8,753 nucleotides of DNA from Actinomycetes bacterium (GTDB lineage Bacteria > Actinomycetota > Acidimicrobiia > Acidimicrobiales > UBA8190), in the NCBI GenBank assembly GCA_021779775.1, contig JAJYAB010000058.1:1-8753 (forward strand), given 5' to 3'. Positions 6,305-8,753 of this stretch are shown here, piece by piece (positions within the stretch are counted from its first letter, which is position 1; each line of letters opens with the position of its first letter). The notes under the pieces are model-generated. The model did no database searches. It was given only the letters and a program-made list of their open reading frames with translations, and had not been told where the DNA came from. Both the position numbers and the translations under genes were made by a program.

Positions 6305-7992
6305 CGGCCGGCACCACCCACGGCGCAGTGGTGTTCCCGTTCCTGACGCTGCTGATCGTGATCCCGGCCGTCACCGCGCTGGCGGTCGCCGCCATGCCCC
6401 GCGCCCTCGGGGAGCGCGGCCAGCGGATTGCTGTCGAAGCGGTCGGTACCGCCGGGTCGTTGGCCACGCTGGCGCTGGCGATCGTGGTAGCGGTTCGCTT
6501 CCGCCTGCACGACGGTGGCTACCAGATGGTGAGCCGCCACCAGTGGGCGCCCTCGCTGGGCGTGTCGTGGCACCTCGGCATCGACGGCATCTCGCTGTTC
6601 CTGGTCCTGCTGGCAGCCGTCCTGTTCCCCCTGGCGCTGCTCGGCGGGCGGGTGCGGCGTGACCCGCGCTCCTACGTGATGTGGCTCCTCCTGCTCGAAG
6701 CCGGGTGCATCGGCAGCTTCGTCGCGCTCGACCTGATCCTCTTCTTCGTGTTCTTCGAGGTCACGTTGGTGCCGGTGTACTTCATCATCGCCGGCTGGGG
6801 GTTCGCCCGACGGTCCCAGGCGGCCATCAAGTTCTTCGTCTATACGTTCCTCGGCTCGGCCTTGCTCCTGGTGGGCATCGTCGCGGTGGCTGTCGTGCAC
6901 CAGCGCCAGACGGGAACGTTGACGTTCGACCTGGGCGTGCTGCAGCACACCCACCTGGGCCTGGCTACGCAGATCCTGCTGTTCCTGGCGTTCACCGCGG
7001 CGTTCGCCGTCAAGGCACCCATCTTCCCGTTCCACACCTGGTCTCCTGACGCCTACGCCGAGTCGCCCACGGCAGGGGTGGTGGTCCTCTCCGCCGTCAT
7101 GGCCAAGCTCGGCACGTACGGCATCGTCCGCTTCGACCTGTCGCTCTTCCCGAGGGCCGTGGTCGACCTCGCGCCCCTGTTCCTGACATTGGGGGTCATC
7201 GGCATCCTGTACGGGGCGATCGTCGCCTGCGTGCAACGTGACCTGAAGCGGTTGATGGCGTACTCGTCGCTGGCCCACATCGGCTTCATCGTGCTCGGCA
7301 CCTTTGCCCTCACCACCCAGGCCCTGACGGGCGGGGTCCTGCAGATGGTCAACCACGGGCTGGTCACCGCTGCGCTGTTCCTCCTGATCGGATGGATCCA
7401 CCAGCGGCGGCGCAGCTGGCAAACCTCCGAGCTGCGCGGCCTGCAGCGGCCGGCGCCGATGATGGCAGCAGCCTTCACCGTGGCCATGATGGCGTCGATC
7501 GGTCTCCCCGGCCTGAACGGCTTCGTCAGTGAGCTCCTCATCTTGTTGGGCACGTTCCTCACCCACCGGTGGTGGGCGGTGGTGGCCACCACCGGTGTGG
7601 TGCTCGCCGCGCTCTACCTGCTGTGGGCCTACCAGCAGGCGTTCCATGGGACCCCTCGACCCGACGCCGCTGCCACCCGGGACCTGACATGGAGCGAAGG
7701 TGCGGTGATCGTGCCGCTGGTGGCCCTCATCGTGTTCCTGGGCGTCTATCCGAAGCCGGTGCTCGACCGGATCACGCCGACCGTCGACCAGCTCGTCACC
7801 CACGTCGAGCAGGCCACCGGGACCCGCCAGCCGCGGGTCGCCACGGTCGGCTCGTCGTCGGCCAGCCCGGCCCGAACGTCCAGCCCGGCCCGAACGTCCA
7901 GCCCGGCCCGAACGTCCAGCCCGGCCCGAACGGCCAGCCCGGCCCGAACGTCCAGCCCGGCCCGAACGTCCAGTACAGGGAGGATGCCGTGA
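6301..7992 (+). CDS. nuoM: NADH-quinone oxidoreductase subunit M (NuoM), with SPARTS-repeat tail
   Basis: Middle antiporter-like proton-channel subunit of complex I, a relative of MrpD. It has 563 residues from the TTG start; E. coli has about 509. Key residues: E153 in FFEVTLVPVYFIIAGWG (TM5 Glu), K238 in AFAVKAPIFPFHTWSPDAY (TM7 Lys), R313-D314-L315-K316 before YSSLAHIGF, H352 in QMVNHGLVTAALF, and E411 in NGFVSELLIL (TM12 Glu, the distinctive NuoM acidic end of the channel). The fold appears to end near residue 500. Residues 503-563 are a hydrophilic Ser/Pro/Arg/Thr tail that includes six SPARTS-type hexapeptides encoded by near-perfect DNA repeats. TTG at 6301 gives the same 4-base overlap (TTGA) with nuoL as the other junctions and has GGAG upstream; GTG at 6328 or 6331 would shorten the protein by 9 or 10 residues. 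The stop overlaps the nuoN GTG. Confidence 0.97.
   Translation: MTAGTTHGAVVFPFLTLLIVIPAVTALAVAAMPRALGERGQRIAVEAVGTAGSLATLALAIVVAVRFRLHDGGYQMVSRHQWAPSLGVSWHLGIDGISLFLVLLAAVLFPLALLGGRVRRDPRSYVMWLLLLEAGCIGSFVALDLILFFVFFEVTLVPVYFIIAGWGFARRSQAAIKFFVYTFLGSALLLVGIVAVAVVHQRQTGTLTFDLGVLQHTHLGLATQILLFLAFTAAFAVKAPIFPFHTWSPDAYAESPTAGVVVLSAVMAKLGTYGIVRFDLSLFPRAVVDLAPLFLTLGVIGILYGAIVACVQRDLKRLMAYSSLAHIGFIVLGTFALTTQALTGGVLQMVNHGLVTAALFLLIGWIHQRRRSWQTSELRGLQRPAPMMAAAFTVAMMASIGLPGLNGFVSELLILLGTFLTHRWWAVVATTGVVLAALYLLWAYQQAFHGTPRPDAAATRDLTWSEGAVIVPLVALIVFLGVYPKPVLDRITPTVDQLVTHVEQATGTRQPRVATVGSSSASPARTSSPARTSSPARTSSPARTASPARTSSPARTSSTGRMP
7864..7971 (+). repeat. Six tandem 18-base repeats (SPARTS) at the 3' end of nuoM
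   Basis: The unit AGCCCGGCCCGAACGTCC is repeated six times head to tail, 108 bases in all. Copies 1, 2, 3, 5 and 6 are identical. Copy 4 differs by one base (T to G at 7933), turning the final Ser into Ala. Each unit encodes Ser-Pro-Ala-Arg-Thr-Ser in the nuoM frame at residues 522-557. The unit is a multiple of three, so copy-number change would lengthen or shorten the tail without shifting the frame. The near identity suggests recent expansion by replication slippage or unequal exchange. Confidence 0.97.
7978..7984 (+). promoter_or_regulatory. Shine-Dalgarno site for nuoN
   Basis: GGGAGGA lies in the last codons of nuoM, with GGAGG ending 5 bases before GTG at 7989. It falls between the 18-base repeat array and the nuoN start and fixes GTG 7989 as the start. 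The ATG at 7984 is in the nuoM frame and is not an alternative. Confidence 0.75.
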
Positions 7993-8753
7993 GCGTCGTG
8001 GCGGCGTTGGCCCAGCCGATCCCCGTGCCGAAGATCGCCTACCTGTCGATCTTGCCGATCATCGTGCTCCTCGGGGGTGCCCTGGTTATTTTGGTGTGGT
8101 CGTCGTTGGTCCGCCGGCCACTCGAGTCGGTGTGGGTGACCAGCCTGACCGTGCTGACGGCCGCCACCGCCCTGGTCATCTCGCTGATGCAGTACTTCGA
8201 CGTGCAGGACCATGGGCCGCACACCGCTATCGGGCAAGCCATCGTGCAGGACGGCTTCAGCTCGTTCGTGTCGGTGCTGGTGTCGGCCGCTGTGCTCGTC
8301 TCCGCCCTGGTCGGTGACGGGTGGCTGCAACGCGAAGGTGACACGGGGCCGGAACTGCAGGTCCTCATGCTGGTGTCGGCGTCAGGTGCCATGGTGATGG
8401 GGGTGGCCAACGACCTGATCGTCGTGTTCCTCGGTCTGGAGATCCTGTCCATCGCCTTGTACGTGCTGGCCGCCATGAACCACCGGCGTAGCGAGTCGGG
8501 TGAGGCCGCCCTCAAGTACTTCGTGCTGGGCGGGTTCTCGTCGGCCGTGTTCCTGTATGGCGTGGCCCTCGTGTACGGAGCCACCGGATCGACCAACCTC
8601 CCGCAGATCGCCAATTACCTGGCCCACAACGTGCTCCTGCACGACGGCCTACTGCTCGCCGGGCTGGCGCTCCTGCTCGTCGGGCTCGGGTTCAAGGTGG
8701 CCGCTGTCCCGTTCCACCTGTGGACCCCCGACGTCTACCAGGGCTCGCCCAGC
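7989..8753 (+). CDS. nuoN: NADH-quinone oxidoreductase subunit N (NuoN), 5' half, cut by right edge
   Basis: Proximal antiporter-like proton-channel subunit of complex I, next to NuoK. The 255 codons present are about half of a typical 480-530-residue NuoN, and the frame is open to the last base. Hydrophobic helices are visible at about 18-40, 48-68, 88-108, 124-139, 142-162, 175-197 and 220-240. Family signatures: VVFLGLEILSIALYVLAAM with E151 (the TM5 Glu, E133 in E. coli), EAALKYFVLGGFSSA with K176, and GLGFKVAAVPFHLWTPDVYQG with K236 (TM7 Lys), which is diagnostic for NuoN. GTG at 7989 overlaps the nuoM stop as GTGA and has GGGAGGA upstream. A further in-frame GTG at 7998 is closer to the membrane segment but less well spaced from that site. 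The C-terminal half, with the TM8-TM14 residues, is outside the window. Confidence 0.96.
   Translation, partial: MSVVAALAQPIPVPKIAYLSILPIIVLLGGALVILVWSSLVRRPLESVWVTSLTVLTAATALVISLMQYFDVQDHGPHTAIGQAIVQDGFSSFVSVLVSAAVLVSALVGDGWLQREGDTGPELQVLMLVSASGAMVMGVANDLIVVFLGLEILSIALYVLAAMNHRRSESGEAALKYFVLGGFSSAVFLYGVALVYGATGSTNLPQIANYLAHNVLLHDGLLLAGLALLLVGLGFKVAAVPFHLWTPDVYQGSPS

Noticed and set aside
6271..7803. 510-codon minus-strand open frame opposite nuoM
   Set aside because: Same signature of an antisense shadow in high-GC DNA: low-complexity hydrophilic composition, no motifs, lying exactly opposite a well-supported gene.
7864..7971. Possible CRISPR array or phage attachment site
   Set aside because: The 18-base units abut with no spacers and stay in the nuoM reading frame, so this is a coding minisatellite. 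No cas genes or integrase are nearby.
7746..8330. Minus-strand frame reading the repeat array as a DVRAGL repeat protein
   Set aside because: The repeats only reflect the 18-base array in nuoM read backwards. The flanking parts of the frame lie opposite conserved nuoM and nuoN sequence and look like noise.
1..8753. An undescribed accessory or defence system
   Set aside because: Every long stretch is accounted for by recognised complex I genes in canonical order, leaving only 37 non-coding bases. There is no room or signal for another system in this window.

Overview
The window is a contiguous, plus-strand piece of a bacterial nuo operon, which encodes the proton-pumping NADH:quinone oxidoreductase (respiratory complex I). 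The order is the canonical one: nuoG (3' part only), nuoH, nuoI, nuoJ, nuoK, nuoL, nuoM, nuoN (5' half only). The DNA is very GC-rich, with strong G/C preference at third codon positions and GTG and TTG starts used beside ATG. NuoG ends in a molybdopterin-dinucleotide-binding-like domain reached through a long Pro/Gly/Ala linker. Together these suggest a high-GC actinobacterium. An Acidimicrobiia-like lineage is my guess; nothing in the window proves it.

Layout: nuoG enters open at the left edge and stops at 1303. nuoH (1300-2487), nuoI (2487-3350), nuoJ (3347-4054) and nuoK (4051-4356) follow with 1- or 4-base stop/start overlaps. The only intergenic gap is 37 bases (4357-4393), before nuoL (4394-6304). 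nuoM (6301-7992, TTG start) and nuoN (from 7989, GTG start, running off the right edge) again overlap by 4 bases. About 99.5% of the window is coding. I see no tRNA, rRNA, mobile element, CRISPR array, promoter or terminator.

Function: NuoG and NuoI belong to the peripheral arm, which carries electrons over Fe-S clusters from NADH towards quinone. NuoH forms the quinone chamber and the heel of the membrane arm. NuoJ and NuoK link it to the three antiporter-like proton-channel subunits NuoN, NuoM and NuoL. The key charged residues of these channels (Glu in TM5, Lys in TM7, further Lys/His/Glu along the central axis) are present wherever the sequence covers them, so the complex looks functional.

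The unusual features are at protein ends and linkers rather than in gene content. nuoM ends in six tandem 18-base repeats encoding SPARTS hexapeptides. NuoI has a tail of about 120 residues beyond its ferredoxin fold. NuoJ ends in an acidic, probably disordered tail. NuoG has a low-complexity linker containing a degenerate pentapeptide repeat. I found no sign of a new multi-gene system; this is an ordinary housekeeping operon with lineage-specific decorations.
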